DNA of 64,000 bases from positions 28,843,115 through 28,907,114 of the forward strand of contig OX326959.1 of NCBI GenBank assembly GCA_946800325.1, given 5' to 3'. A model generated the notes under the pieces. It worked only from the letters and a program-made list of their open reading frames with translations. It did not search any database and was not told the origin of the DNA. The number at the start of each line of letters is the position of its first letter. Within the stretch, counting starts at the first letter, position 1. Made by a program: the position numbers and the translations under genes. This document shows, piece by piece, positions 50,690 through 63,829 of the stretch. Origin of the DNA: Luzula sylvatica. Lineage: Eukaryota; Streptophyta; Magnoliopsida; Poales; Juncaceae.

Positions 50690-51804
50690 TCTTAGTGTTT
50701 GTGAAATTTGGTGAAAAGTTATGTAGTAAAATATACGATACAAATGATCTCAAAACACGTTATTTGAACTCCTCAGAGCGTTAAAATCTTGTTTTGAATC
50801 GAAAAACAAACTTACTTAGTGTTTGTGAAATTTGGTGAAAAGTTATGTAGTAAAAGATGCGATACAAATGATCTCAAAACATGTTATTTGAACTCCTCAA
50901 AGCGTTAAAATCTTGTTTTGAATCGAAAAACAAACTTTCTTAGTGTTTGTGAAATTTGGTGAAAAGTTATGTAGTAAAATATACGATACAAATGATCTCA
51001 AAACACGTTATTTGAACTCCTCAGAGCGTTAAAATCTTGTTTTGAATCGAAAAACAAACTTCATAGTGTTTGTGAAATTTGGTGAAAAGTTATGTAGTAA
51101 ATGATGCGATACAAATGATCTCAAAACACGTTATTTGAACTCCTCAAAACGTTAAAATCTTGTTTTGAATCGAAAAACAAACTTTCTTAGTGTATGTGAA
51201 ATTTGGTGAAAAGTTACGTTGTAAAAGATACGATACAAATGATCTCAAAACACGTTATTTGAACTCCACAAAGCATTAAAATCTTGTTTTCAATCGAAAA
51301 ATAAACTTACTTAGTGTATGTGAAATTTGGTGAAAAGTTATGTAGTAAAAGATACGATACAAATGAACTCAAAACACGTTGTTTGAACTCCACAAAGCGT
51401 TAAAATCTTGTTTTGAATCGAAAAACAAACTTTCTTAGTGTTTGTGAAATTTGGTGAAAAGTTATGTAGTAAAAGATACGATACAAATGATCTCAAAACA
51501 CGTTATTTGAACTCCACAAAGCGTTAAAATCTTGTTTTCAATCGAAAAACAAACTTACTTAGTGTTTGTGAAATTTGGTGAAAAGTTATGTAGTAAAAGA
51601 TACGATAAAAATGATCTCAAAACACGTTATTTGAACTCCTCAAAGCGTTAAAATCTTGTTTTGAATCAAAAAACAAACTTTCTTAGTGTATGTGAAATTT
51701 GGTAAAAAGTTACGTAGTAAAAGATACGATACAAATGATCTCAAAACACGTTATTTGAACTCCACAAAGCATTAAAATCTTGTTTTCAATCGAAAAACAA
51801 ACTT
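50690..51804 (+). repeat. Nested nine-monomer tandem repeat, copy 1 (1,115 bp)
   Basis: Nine monomers minus one base, the missing base being in AAACTTCATAG near 51,061. The series is TATACG/CTCAGAG, GATGCG/ACATGTT, CTCAGAG, TTCATAG, TTACGTTG, AATAAACTTAC, CGTTGTTTG, GGTAAAAAG. It carries AGTAAATGATGCG near 51,099, which copy 2 lacks. Edges are uncertain by about 45 bp. Confidence 0.87.
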
Positions 51805-52919
51805 ACTTAGTGTTTGTGAAATTTGGTGAAAAGTTATGTAGTAAAATATACGATACAAATGATCTCAAAACACGTTATTTGAACTCCTCAGAGCGTTAAA
51901 ATCTTGTTTTGAATCGAAAAACAAACTTACTTAGTGTTTGTGAAATTTGGTGAAAAGTTATGTAGTAAAAGATGCGATACAAATGATCTCAAAACATGTT
52001 ATTTGAACTCCTCAAAGCGTTAAAATCTTGTTTTGAATCGAAAAACAAACTTTCTTAGTGTTTGTGAAATTTGGTGAAAAGTTATGTAGTAAAATATACG
52101 ATACAAATGATCTCAAAACACGTTATTTGAACTCCTCAGAGCGTTAAAATCTTGTTTTGAATCGAAAAACAAACTTCATAGTGTTTGTGAAATTTGGTGA
52201 AAAGTTATGTAGTAAAAGATGCGATACAAATGATCTCAAAACACGTTATTTGAACTCCTCAAAACGTTAAAATCTTGTTTTGAATCGAAAAACAAACTTT
52301 CTTAGTGTATGTGAAATTTGGTGAAAAGTTACGTTGTAAAAGATACGATACAAATGATCTCAAAACACGTTATTTGAACTCCACAAAGCATTAAAATCTT
52401 GTTTTCAATCGAAAAATAAACTTACTTAGTGTATGTGAAATTTGGTGAAAAGTTATGTAGTAAAAGATACGATACAAATGAACTCAAAACACGTTGTTTG
52501 AACTCCACAAAGCGTTAAAATGTTGTTTTGAATCGAAAAACAAACTTTCTTAGTGTTTGTGAAATTTGGTTAAAAGTTATGTAGTAAAAGATACGATACA
52601 AATGATCTCAAAACACGTTATTTGAACTCCACAAAGCGTTAAAATCTTGTTTTCAATCGAAAAACAAACTTACTTAGTGTTTGTGAAATTTGGTGAAAAG
52701 TTATGTAGTAAAAGATACGATAAAAATGATCTCAAAACACGTTATTTGAACTCCTCAAAGCGTTAAAATCTTGTTTTGAATCAAAAAACAAACTTTCTTA
52801 GTGTATGTGAAATTTGGTAAAAAGTTACGTAGTAAAAGATACGATACAAATGATCTCAAAACACGTTATTTGAACTCCACAAAGCATTAAAATCTTGTTT
52901 TCAATCGAAAAACAAACTT
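51805..52919 (+). repeat. Nested nine-monomer tandem repeat, copy 2 (1,115 bp)
   Basis: Follows copy 1 directly and shares its single-base deletion at 52,176. Private changes are AAAATGTTGTTTTG near 52,521 and GGTTAAAAG near 52,570. Confidence 0.87.
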
Positions 52920-55442
52920 ACTTAGTGTTTGTGAAATTTGGTGAAAAGTTATGTAGTAAAAGATACGATAAAAATGAACTCAAAACACGTTATTTGATCT
53001 CCACAAAGCGTTAAAATCTTGTTTTGAATCGAAAAACAAACTATCTTAGTGTTTGTGAAATTTGGTGAAAAGTTATGTAGTAAAAGATACGATACAAATG
53101 ATCTCAAAACACGTTATTTGAACTCCACAAAGCGTTAAAATCTTGTTTTCAATCGAAAAACAAACTTACTTAGTGTTTGTTAAATTTGGTGAAAAGTTAT
53201 GTAGTAAAAGATACGATACAAATGAACTCAAAACACGTTATTTGAACTCCACAAAGCGTTAAAATCTTGTTTTGAATCGAAAAACAAACTTTCTTAGTGT
53301 TTGTGAAATTTGGTGAAAAGTTATGTAGTAAAATATACGATACAAATGATCTCAAAACACGTTATTTGAACTCCTCAAAGCGTTAAAATCTTGTTTTGAA
53401 TCGAAAAACAAACTTTCATAGTGTTTGTGAAATTTGGTGAAAAGTTATGTAGTAAAAGATGCGATACAAATGATCTCAAAACACGTTATTTGAACTCCAC
53501 AAAGCATTAAAATCTTGTTTTCAATCGAAAAACAAACTTACTTAGTGTTTGTGAAATTTGGTGAAAAGTTATGTAGTAAAAGATACGATACAAATGATCT
53601 CAAAACACGTTATTTGAACTCCACAAAGCGTTAAAATCTTGTTTTCAATCGAAAAACAAACTTACTTAGTGTTTGTGAAATTTGGTGAAAAGTTATGTAG
53701 TAAAAGATACGATACAAATGAACTCAAAACACGTTATTTGAACTCCACAAAGCGTTAAAATCTTGTTTTGATTCGAAAAACAAACTTTCTTAGTGTTTGT
53801 GAAATTTGGTGAAAAGTTATGTAGTAAAATATATGATACAAATGATCTCAAAACACGTTATTTGAACTCCTCAGAGCGTTAAAATCTTGTTTTGAATCGA
53901 AAAACAAACTTACTTAGTGTTTGTGAAATTTGGTGAAAAGTTATGTAGTAAAAGATGCGATACAAATGATCTCAAAACATGTTATTTGAACTCCTCAAAG
54001 CGTTAAAATCTTGTTTTGAATCGAAAAACAAACTTTCTTAGTGTTTGCGAAATTTGGTGAAAAGTTATGTAGTAAAATATACGATACAAATGATCTGAAA
54101 ACACGTTATTTGAACTCCTCAGAGCGTTAAAATCTTGTTTTGAATCGAAAAACAAACTTACTTAGTGTTTGTGAAATTTGGTGAAAAGTTATGTAGTAAA
54201 AGATGTGATACAAATGATCTCAAAACATGTTATTTGAACTCCTCAAAGCGTTAAAATCTTGTTTTGAATCGAAAAACAATCTTTCTTAGTGTTTGTGAAA
54301 TTTGGTGAAAAGTTATGTAGTAAAATATACGATACAAATGATCTCAAAACACGTTATTTGAACTCCTCAGAGCGTTAAAATCTTGTTTTGAATCGAAAAA
54401 CAAACTTTCATAGTGTTTGTGAAATTTGGTGAAAAGTTATGTAGTAAAAGATGCGATACAAATGATCTCAAAACACGTTATTTGAACTCCTCAAAGGGTT
54501 AAAATCTTGTTTTGAATCGAAAAACAAACTTTCTTAGTGTATGTGAAATTTGGTGAAAAGTTACGTAGTAAAAGATACGATACAAATGATCTCAAAACAC
54601 GTTATTCGAACTCCACAAATCGTTAATATCTTGTTTTGAATCGAAAAAAAAACTTTCTTAGTGTTTGTGAAATTTGGTGAAAAGTTATGTAGTAAAAGAT
54701 ACGATACAAATGATCTCAAAACACGTTATTCGAACTCCTCAAAGCGTTAAAATCTTGTTTTGAATCGAAAAACAAACTTTCTTAGTGTTTGTGAAATTTG
54801 GTGAAAAGTTATGTAGTAAAAGATACGATACAAATGATCTCAAAACACGTTATTTGAACTCCTCAAGGCGCTAAAATCTTGTTTTGAATCGAAAAACAAA
54901 GTTTCTTAGTGTTTGTGAAATTTGGTGAAAAGTTATGTAGTAAAAGATACGATACAAATGATCTCAAAACACGTTATTTGAACTCCACAAAGCGTTAAAA
55001 TCTTGTTTTGAATCGAAAAACAAACTTTCTTAGTGTTTGTGAAATTTGGTGAAAAGTTATGTAGTAAAAGATACGACACAAATGATCTCAAAACACGTTA
55101 TTTGAACTCCTCAAAACGCTAAAATCTTGTTTTGAATCGAAAAACAAACTTACATAGTGTTTGTGAAATTTGGTGAAAAGTTATGTAGTAAAAGATACGA
55201 TACAAATGATCTCAAAACACGTTATTCGAACTCCTCAAAACGCTAAAATCTTGTTTTGAATCGAAAAACAAACTTACTTAGTGTTTGTGAAATTTGGTGA
55301 AAAGTTATGTAGTAAAAGATACGATACAAATGATCTCAAAACACGTTATTCGAACTCCTCAAAACGCTAAAATCTTGTTTTGAATCGAAAAACAAACTTA
55401 CTTAGTGTTTGTGAAATTTGGTGAAAAGTTATGTAGTAAAAG

Positions 55443-58400
55443 ATAAGATAAAAATGAACTCAAAACACGTTATTTGAACTCCACAAAGCGTTAAAATCTT
55501 GTTTTCAATCGAAAAACAAACTTACTTAGTGTTTGTGAAATTTGGTGAAAAGTTATGTAGTAAAAGATACGATATAAATGAACTCAAAACACGTTATTTG
55601 AACTCCACAAAGCGTTAAAATCTTGTTTTCAATCGAAAAACAAACTTACTTAGTGTTTGTGAAATTTGGTGAAAAGTTATGTAGTACAAGATACGATACA
55701 AATGAACTCAAAACACGTTATTTGAACTCCACAAAGCGTTAAAATCTTGTTTTGATTCGAAAAACAAACTTTCTTAGTGTTTGTGAAATTTGGTGAAAAG
55801 TTATGTAGTAAAAGATACGATACAAATGATCTCAAAACACGTTATTTGAACTCCACAAAGCGTTAAAATCTTGTTTTCAATCGAAAAACAAACTTACTTA
55901 GTGTCTATGAAATTTGGTGAAAAGTTATGTAGTAAAAGATACGATACAAATGAACTCAAAACACGTTATTTGAACTCCATAAAGCGTTAAAATCTTGTTT
56001 TGAATCGAAAAACAAACTTTCTTAGTGTTTGTGAAATTTGGTGAAAAGTTATGTAGTAAAAGATACGATACAAATGATCTCAAAACACGTTATTTGAACT
56101 CCACAAAGCGTTAAAATCTTGTTTTCAATCGAAAAACAAACTTAATTAGTGTTTGTGAAATTTGGTGAAAAGTTATGTAGTAAAAGATACGATACAAATG
56201 AACTCAAAACACGTTATTTGAACTCCACAAAGCGTTAAAATCTTGTTTTGAATCGAAAAACAAACATTCTTAGTGTTTGTGAAATTTGGTGAAAAGTTAT
56301 GTAGTAAAATATACGATACAAATGATCTCAAAACACGTTATTTGAACTCCTCAGAGCGTTAAAATCTTGTTTTGAATCGAAAAACAAACTTTCATAGTGT
56401 TTGTGAAATTTGGTGAAAAGTTATGTAGTAAAAGATGCGATACAAATGATCTCAAAACACGTTATTTGAACTCCTCAAAACGTTAAAATCTTGTTTTGAA
56501 TCGAAAAACAAACTTTCTTAGTGTTTGTGAAATTTGGTGAAAATTTATGTAGTAAAAGATACGATACAAATGATCTCAAAACACGTTATTTGAACTCCTC
56601 AAAGCGTTAAAATCTTGTTTTGAATCAAAAAACAAACTTTCTTAGTGTATGTGAAATTTGGTGAAAAGTTACGTAGTAAAAGATACGATACAAATGATCT
56701 CAAAACACGTTATTTGAACTCCACAAAGCGTTAAAATCTTGTTTTGAATCGAAAAACAAACTTTCTTAGTGTTTGTGAAATTTGGTGAAAAGTTATGTAG
56801 TAAAAGATACGATACAAATGATCTCAAAACACGTTATTGGAACTCCAGAAAGCGTTAAAATCTTGTTTTCAATCGAAAAACAAACTTACTTAGTGTTTGT
56901 GAAATTTGGTGAAAAGTTATGTAGTAAAAGATACGATACTACATAACTCAAAACACGTTGTTTGAACTCCACAAAGCGTTAAAATCTTGTTTTGAATCGA
57001 AAAACAAACTTTCTTAGTGTTTGTGAAATTTGGTGAAAAGTTATGTAGTAAAAGATACGATACAAATGATCTCAAAACACGTTATTTGAACTCCACAAAG
57101 CGTTAAAATCTTGTTTTCAATCGAAAAACAAACTTACTTAGTGTTTGTGAAATTTGGTGAAAAGTTATGTAGTAAAAGATACGATAAAAATGATCTCAAA
57201 ACACGTTATTTGAACTCCTCAAAGCGTTAAAATCTTGTTTTGAATCAAAAAACAAACTTTCTTAGTGTATGTGAAATTTGGTAAAAAGTTACGTAGTAAA
57301 AGATACGATACAAATGATCTCAAAACACGTTATTTGAACTCCACAAAGCATTAAAATCTTGTTTTCAATCGAAAAACAAACTTACTTAGTGTTTGTGAAA
57401 TTTGGTGAAAAGTTATGTAGTAAAAGATACGATAAAAATGAACTCAAAACACGTTATTTGATCTCCACAAAGCGTTAAAATCTTGTTTTGAATCGAAAAA
57501 CAAACTATCTTAGTGTTTGTGAAATTTGGTGAAAAGTTATGTAGTAAAAGATACGATACAAATGATCTCAAAACACGTTATTTGAACTCCACAAAGCGTT
57601 AAAATCTTGTTTTCAATCGAAAAACAAACTTACTTAGTGTTTGTTAAATTTGGTGAAAAGTTATGTAGTAAAAGATACGATACAAATGAACTCAAAACAC
57701 GTTATTTGAACTCCACAAAGCGTTAAAATCTTGTTTTGAATCGAAAAACAAACTTTCTTAGTGTTTGTGAAATTTGGTGAAAAGTTATGTAGTAAAATAT
57801 ACGATACAAATGATCTCAAAACACGTTATTTGAACTCCTCAAAGCGTTAAAATCTTGTTTTGAATCGAAAAACAAACTTTCATAGTGTTTGTGAAATTTG
57901 GTGAAAAGTTATGTAGTAAAAGATGCGATACAAATGATCTCAAAACACGTTATTTGAACTCCTCAAAGCGTTAAAATCTTGTTTTGAATCGAAAAACAAA
58001 CTTTCTTAGTGTTTGTGAAATTTGGTGAAAAGTTATGTAGTAAAATATACGATACAAATGATCTCAAAACACGTTATTTGAACTCCTCAGAGCGTTAAAA
58101 TCTTGTTTTGAATCGAAAAACAAACTTTCATAGTGTTTGTGAAATTTGGTGAAAAGTTATGTAGTAAAAGATGCGATACAAATGATCTCAAAACACGTTA
58201 TTTGAACTCCTCAAAGCGTTAAAATCTTGTTTTGAATCGAAAAACAAACTTTCATATTGTTTGTGAAGTTTGGTGAAAAGTTATGTAGTAAAAGATGCGA
58301 TACAAATGATCTCAAAACATGTTATTTGAACTCCTCAAAGCGTTAATATCTTGTTTTCAATCGAAAAACAAACTTTCTTAGTGTATGTGAAATTTGGTGA

Positions 58401-60774
58401 AAAGTTATGTAGTAAAAGATACGATACAAATGATCTCAAAACACGTTATTTGAACTCCACAAAGCGTTAAAATCTTCTTTTGAATCGAAAAACAAACTTT
58501 CTTAGTGTTTGTGAAATTTGGTGAAAAGTTATGTAGTAAAAGATACGATACAAATGATCTCAAAACACGTTATTCGAACTCCACAAAGCGTTAAAATCTT
58601 GTTTTGAATCGAAAAACAAACTTTCTTAGTGTTTGTGAAATTTGGTGAAAATTTATGTAGTAAAAGATACGATACAAATGATCTCAAAACACGTTATTTG
58701 AACTCCTCAAAGCGTTAAAATCTTGTTTTGAATCAAAAAACAAACTTTCTTAGTGTATGTGAAATTTGGTGAAAAGTTACGTAGTAAAAGATACGATACA
58801 AATGATCTCAAAACACGTTATTTGAACTCCACAAAGCATTAAAATCTTGTTTTCAATCGAAAAACAAACTTACTTAGTGTTTGTGAAATTTGGTGAAAAG
58901 TTATGTAGTAAAAGATACGATACAAATGATCTCAAAACACGTTATTTGAACTCCACAAAGCGTTAAAATCTTGTTTTCAATCGAAAAACAAACTTACTTA
59001 GTGTTTGTGAAATTTGGTGAAAAGTTATGTAGTAAAAGATACGATACAAATGAACTCAAAACACGTTATTTGAACTCCACAAAGCGTTAAAATCTTGTTT
59101 TGATTCGAAAAACAAACTTTCTTAGTGTTTGTGAAATTTGGTGAAAAGTTATGTAGTAAAATATATGATACAAATGATCTCAAAACACGTTATTTGAACT
59201 CCTCAGAGCGTTAAAATCTTGTTTTGAATCAAAAAACAAACTTACTTAGTGTTTGTGAAATTTGGTGAAAAGTTATGTAGTAAAAGATGCGATACAAATG
59301 ATCTCAAAACATGTTATTTGAACTCCTCACAGCGTTAAAATCTTGTTTTGAATCGAAAAACAAACTTTCTTAGTGTTTGTGAAATTTGGTGAAAAGTTAT
59401 GTAGTAAAATATACGATACAAATGATCTCAAAACACGTTATTTGAACGCCTCAGAGCGTTAAAATCTTGTTTTGAATCGAAAAACAAACTTACTTAGTGT
59501 TTGTGAAATTTGGTGAAAAGTTATGTAGTAAAAGATGTGATACAAATGATCTCAAAACATGTTATTTGAACTCCTCAAAGCGTTAAAATCTTGTTTTGAA
59601 TCGAAAAACAATCTTTCTTAGTGTTTGTGAAATTTGGTGAAAAGTTATGTAGTAAAATATACGATACAAATGATCTCAAAACACGTTATTTGAACTCCTC
59701 AGAGCGTTAAAATCTTGTTTTGAATCGAAAAACAAACTTTCATAGTGTTTGTGAAATTTGGTGAAAAGTTATGTAGTAAAAGATGCGATACAAATGATCT
59801 CAAAACACGTTATTTGAACTCCTCAAAGCGTTAAAATCTTGTTTTGAATCGAAAAACAAACTTTCTTAGTGTATGTGAAATTTGGTGAAAAGTTACGTAG
59901 TAAAAGATACGATACAAATGATCTCAAAACACGTTATTCGAACTCCACAAATAGTTAATATCTTGTTTTGAATCGAAAAAAAAACTTTCTTAGTGTTTGT
60001 GAAATTTGGTGAAAAGTTATGTAGTAAAAGATACGATACAAATGATCTCAAAACACGTTATTCGAACTCCTCAAAGCGTTAAAATCTTGTTTTGAATCGA
60101 AAAACAAACTTTCTTAGTGTTTGTGAAATTTGGTGAAAAGTTATGTAGTAAAAGATACGATACAAATGATCTAAAAACACGTTATTTGAACTCCTCAAGG
60201 CGCTAAAATCTTGTTTTGAATCGAAAAACAAAGTTTCTTAGTGTTTGTGAAATTTGGTGAAAAGTTATGTAGTAAAAGATACGATACAAATGATCTCAAA
60301 ACACGTTATTTGAACTCCACAAAGCGTTAAAATCTTGTTTTGAATCGAAAAACAAACTTTCTTAGTGTTTGTGAAATTTGGTGAAAAGTTATGTATTAAA
60401 AGATACGACACAAATGATCTCAAAACACGTTATTTGAACTCCTCAAAACGCTAAAATCTTGTTTTGAATCGAAAAACAAACTTACTTAGTGTTTGTGAAA
60501 TTTGGTGAAAAGTTATGTAGTAAAAGATACGATACAAATGATCTCAAAACACGTTATTCGAACTCCTCAAAACGCTAAAATCTTGTTTTGAATCGAAAAA
60601 CAAACTTACTTAGTGTTTGTGAAATTTGGTGAAAAGTTATGTAGTAAAAGATACGATACAAATGATCTCAAAACACGTTATTCGAACTCCTCAAAACGCT
60701 AAAATCTTGTTTTGAATCGAAAAACAAACTTACTTAGTGTTTGTGAAATTTGGTGAAAAGTTATGTAGTAAAAG
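55443..60774 (+). repeat. Domain III higher-order unit 6 (43 monomers, 5,332 bp)
   Basis: Copy of unit 4 within the 10.9-kb duplication, offset 10,909 to 10,910 bp. It keeps GATACTACATAACTC at 56,940 and GTTTGTTAAATTTGG at about 57,642 but lacks the A-run deletion of unit 4. It has a private change, CACAAATAGTTAATATC, near 59,953. Confidence 0.87.
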
Positions 60775-61599
60775 ATAAGATAAAAATGAACTCAAAACAC
60801 GTTATTTGAACTCCACAGAGCGTTAAAATCTTGTTTTCAATCGAAAAACAAACTTACTTAGTGTTTGTGAAATTTGGTGAAAAGTTATGTAGTAAAAGAT
60901 ACGATATAAATGAACTCAAAACACGTTATTTGAACTCCACAAAGCGTTAAAATCTTGTTTTCAATCGAAAAACAAACTTACTTAGTGTTTGTGAAATTTG
61001 GTGAAAAGTTATGTAGTACAAGATACGATACAAATGAACTCAAAACACGTTATTTGAACTCCACAAAGCGTTAAAATCTTATTTTGATTCGAAAAACAAA
61101 CTTTCTTAGTGTTTGTGAAATTTGGTGAAAAGTTATGTAGTAAAAGATACGATACAAATGATCTCAAAACACGTTATTTGAACTCCACAAAGCATTAAAA
61201 TCTTGTTTTCAATCGAAAAACAAACTTACTTAGTGTCTGTGAAATTTGGTGAAAAGTTATGTAGTAAAAGATACGATACAAATGAACTCAAAACACGTTA
61301 TTTGAACTCCACAAAGCGTTAAAATCTTGTTTTGAATCGAAAAACAAACTTTCTTAGTGTTTGTGAAATTTGGTGAAAAGTTATGTAGTAAAAGATACGA
61401 TACAAATGATCTCAAAACACGTTATTTGAACTCCACAAAGCGTTAAAATCTTGTTTTCAATCGAAAAACAAACTTACTTAGTGTTTGTGAAATTTGGTGA
61501 AAAGTTATGTAGTAAAAGATACGATACAAATGAACTCAAAACACGTTATTTGAACTCCACAAAGCGTTAAAATCTTGTTTTGAATCGAAAAACAAACTT

Positions 61600-62714
61600 T
61601 CTTAGTGTTTGTGAAATTTGGTGAAAAGTTATGTAGTAAAATATACGATACAAATGATCTCAAAACACGTTATTTGAACTCCTCAGAGCGTTAAAATCTT
61701 GTTTTGAATCGAAAAACAAACTTACTTAGTGTTTGTGAAATTTGGTGAAAAGTTATGTAGTAAAAGATGCGATACAAATGATCTCAAAACATGTTATTTG
61801 AACTCCTCAAAGCGTTAAAATCTTGTTTTGAATCGAAAAACAAACTTTCTTAGTGTTTGTGAAATTTGGTGAAAAGTTATGTAGTAAAATATACGATACA
61901 AATGATCTCAAAACACGTTATTTGAACTCCTCAGAGCGTTAAAATCTTGTTTTGAATCGAAAAACAAACTTCATAGTGTTTGTGAAATTTGGTGAAAAGT
62001 TATGTAGTAAATGATGCGATACAAATGATCTCAAAACACGTTATTTGAACTCCTCAAAACGTTAAAATCTTGTTTTGAATCGAAAAACAAACTTTCTTAG
62101 TGTATGTGAAATTTGGTGAAAAGTTACGTTGTAAAAGATACGATACAAATGATCTCAAAACACGTTATTTGAACTCCACAAAGCATTAAAATCTTGTTTT
62201 CAATCGAAAAATAAACTTACTTAGTGTATGTGAAATTTGGTGAAAAGTTATGTAGTAAAAGATACGATACAAATGAACTCAAAACACGTTGTTTGAACTC
62301 CACAAAGCGTTAAAATCTTGTTTTGAATCGAAAAACAAACTTTCTTAGTGTTTGTGAAATTTGGTGAAAAGTTATGTAGTAAAAGATACGATACAAATGA
62401 TCTCAAAACACGTTATTTGAACTCCACAAAGCGTTAAAATCTTGTTTTCAATCGAAAAACAAACTTACTTAGTGTTTGTGAAATTTGGTGAAAAGTTATG
62501 TAGTAAAAGATACGATAAAAATGATCTCAAAACACGTTATTTGAACTCCTCAAAGCGTTAAAATCTTGTTTTGAATCAAAAAACAAACTTTCTTAGTGTA
62601 TGTGAAATTTGGTAAAAAGTTACGTAGTAAAAGATACGATACAAATGATCTCAAAACACGTTATTTGAACTCCACAAAGCATTAAAATCTTGTTTTCAAT
62701 CGAAAAACAAACTT
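61600..62714 (+). repeat. Nested nine-monomer repeat inside the 88-monomer copy 2, first copy
   Basis: Equivalent of 50,690-51,804 at offset 10,910 bp, with the same deletion (61,971) and the same AGTAAATGATGCG change. The nine-monomer duplication is therefore older than the 10.9-kb one. Confidence 0.87.
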
Positions 62715-63829
62715 ACTTAGTGTTTGTGAAATTTGGTGAAAAGTTATGTAGTAAAATATACGATACAAATGATCTCAAAACACGTTATTTGAACTCCTCA
62801 GAGCGTTAAAATCTTGTTTTGAATCGAAAAACAAACTTACTTAGTGTTTGTGAAATTTGGTGAAAAGTTATGTAGTAAAAGATGCGATACAAATGATCTC
62901 AAAACATGTTATTTGAACTCCTCAAAGCGTTAAAATCTTGTTTTGAATCGAAAAACAAACTTTCTTAGTGTTTGTGAAATTTGGTGAAAAGTTATGTAGT
63001 AAAATATACGATACAAATGATCTCAAAACACGTTATTTGAACTCCTCAGAGCGTTAAAATCTTGTTTTGAATCGAAAAACAAACTTCATAGTGTTTGTGA
63101 AATTTGGTGAAAAGTTATGTAGTAAAAGATGCGATACAAATGATCTCAAAACACGTTATTTGAACTCCTCAAAACGTTAAAATCTTGTTTTGAATCGAAA
63201 AACAAACTTTCTTAGTGTATGTGAAATTTGGTGAAAAGTTACGTTGTAAAAGATACGATACAAATGATCTCAAAACACGTTATTTGAACTCCACAAAGCA
63301 TTAAAATCTTGTTTTCAATCGAAAAATAAACTTACTTAGTGTATGTGAAATTTGGTGAAAAGTTATGTAGTAAAAGATACGATACAAATGAACTCAAAAC
63401 ACGTTGTTTGAACTCCACAAAGCGTTAAAATGTTGTTTTGAATCGAAAAACAAACTTTCTTAGTGTTTGTGAAATTTGGTTAAAAGTTATGTAGTAAAAG
63501 ATACGATACAAATGATCTCAAAACACGTTATTTGAACTCCACAAAGCGTTAAAATCTTGTTTTCAATCGAAAAACAAACTTACTTAGTGTTTGTGAAATT
63601 TGGTGAAAAGTTATGTAGTAAAAGATACGATAAAAATGATCTCAAAACACGTTATTTGAACTCCTCAAAGCGTTAAAATCTTGTTTTGAATCAAAAAACA
63701 AACTTTCTTAGTGTATGTGAAATTTGGTAAAAAGTTACGTAGTAAAAGATACGATACAAATGATCTCAAAACACGTTATTTGAACTCCACAAAGCATTAA
63801 AATCTTGTTTTCAATCGAAAAACAAACTT
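62715..63829 (+). repeat. Nested nine-monomer repeat inside the 88-monomer copy 2, second copy
   Basis: Equivalent of 51,805-52,919 at offset 10,910 bp, retaining AATGTTGTTTTG and GGTTAAAAG. Confidence 0.87.

Larger units (their letters stand above)
42564..53472 (+). repeat. 88-monomer repeat (about 10.91 kb), copy 1
   Basis: Bases from 42,564 match those from 53,473 at an offset of 10,909 bp (10,910 after 47,577). Rare shared alleles run along the whole length: GTTTGCGAAATTTGG, CAAAGGGTT, GTGTCTATG, CCATAAAGCG, GATACTACATAACTC, GAACGCCTCAGAG, TGTATTAAAAG, CTTATTTTGATTC and the AAACTTCATAG deletions. Reading by eye I found only three differences: GAATAAAAAAAC near 46,337, the missing A near 47,577, and CAAATCG versus CAAATAG at 49,043/59,953. 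The left edge is fixed by ACAAATCATC at 42,563, which copy 2 lacks. Confidence 0.9.
49865..55442 (+). repeat. Domain III higher-order unit 5 (45 monomers minus 2 bp, 5,578 bp)
   Basis: Contains the internal nine-monomer tandem duplication (50.7-52.9 kb) with its two shared AAACTTCATAG single-base deletions, then the 88-monomer junction near 53,485, then GATGTGATAC at 54,205. A domain I-type string (GTGTCTG, TTACGTTG, AATAAACTTAC) is present here instead of the CCAGAAAG module found in the neighbouring units. Confidence 0.87.
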
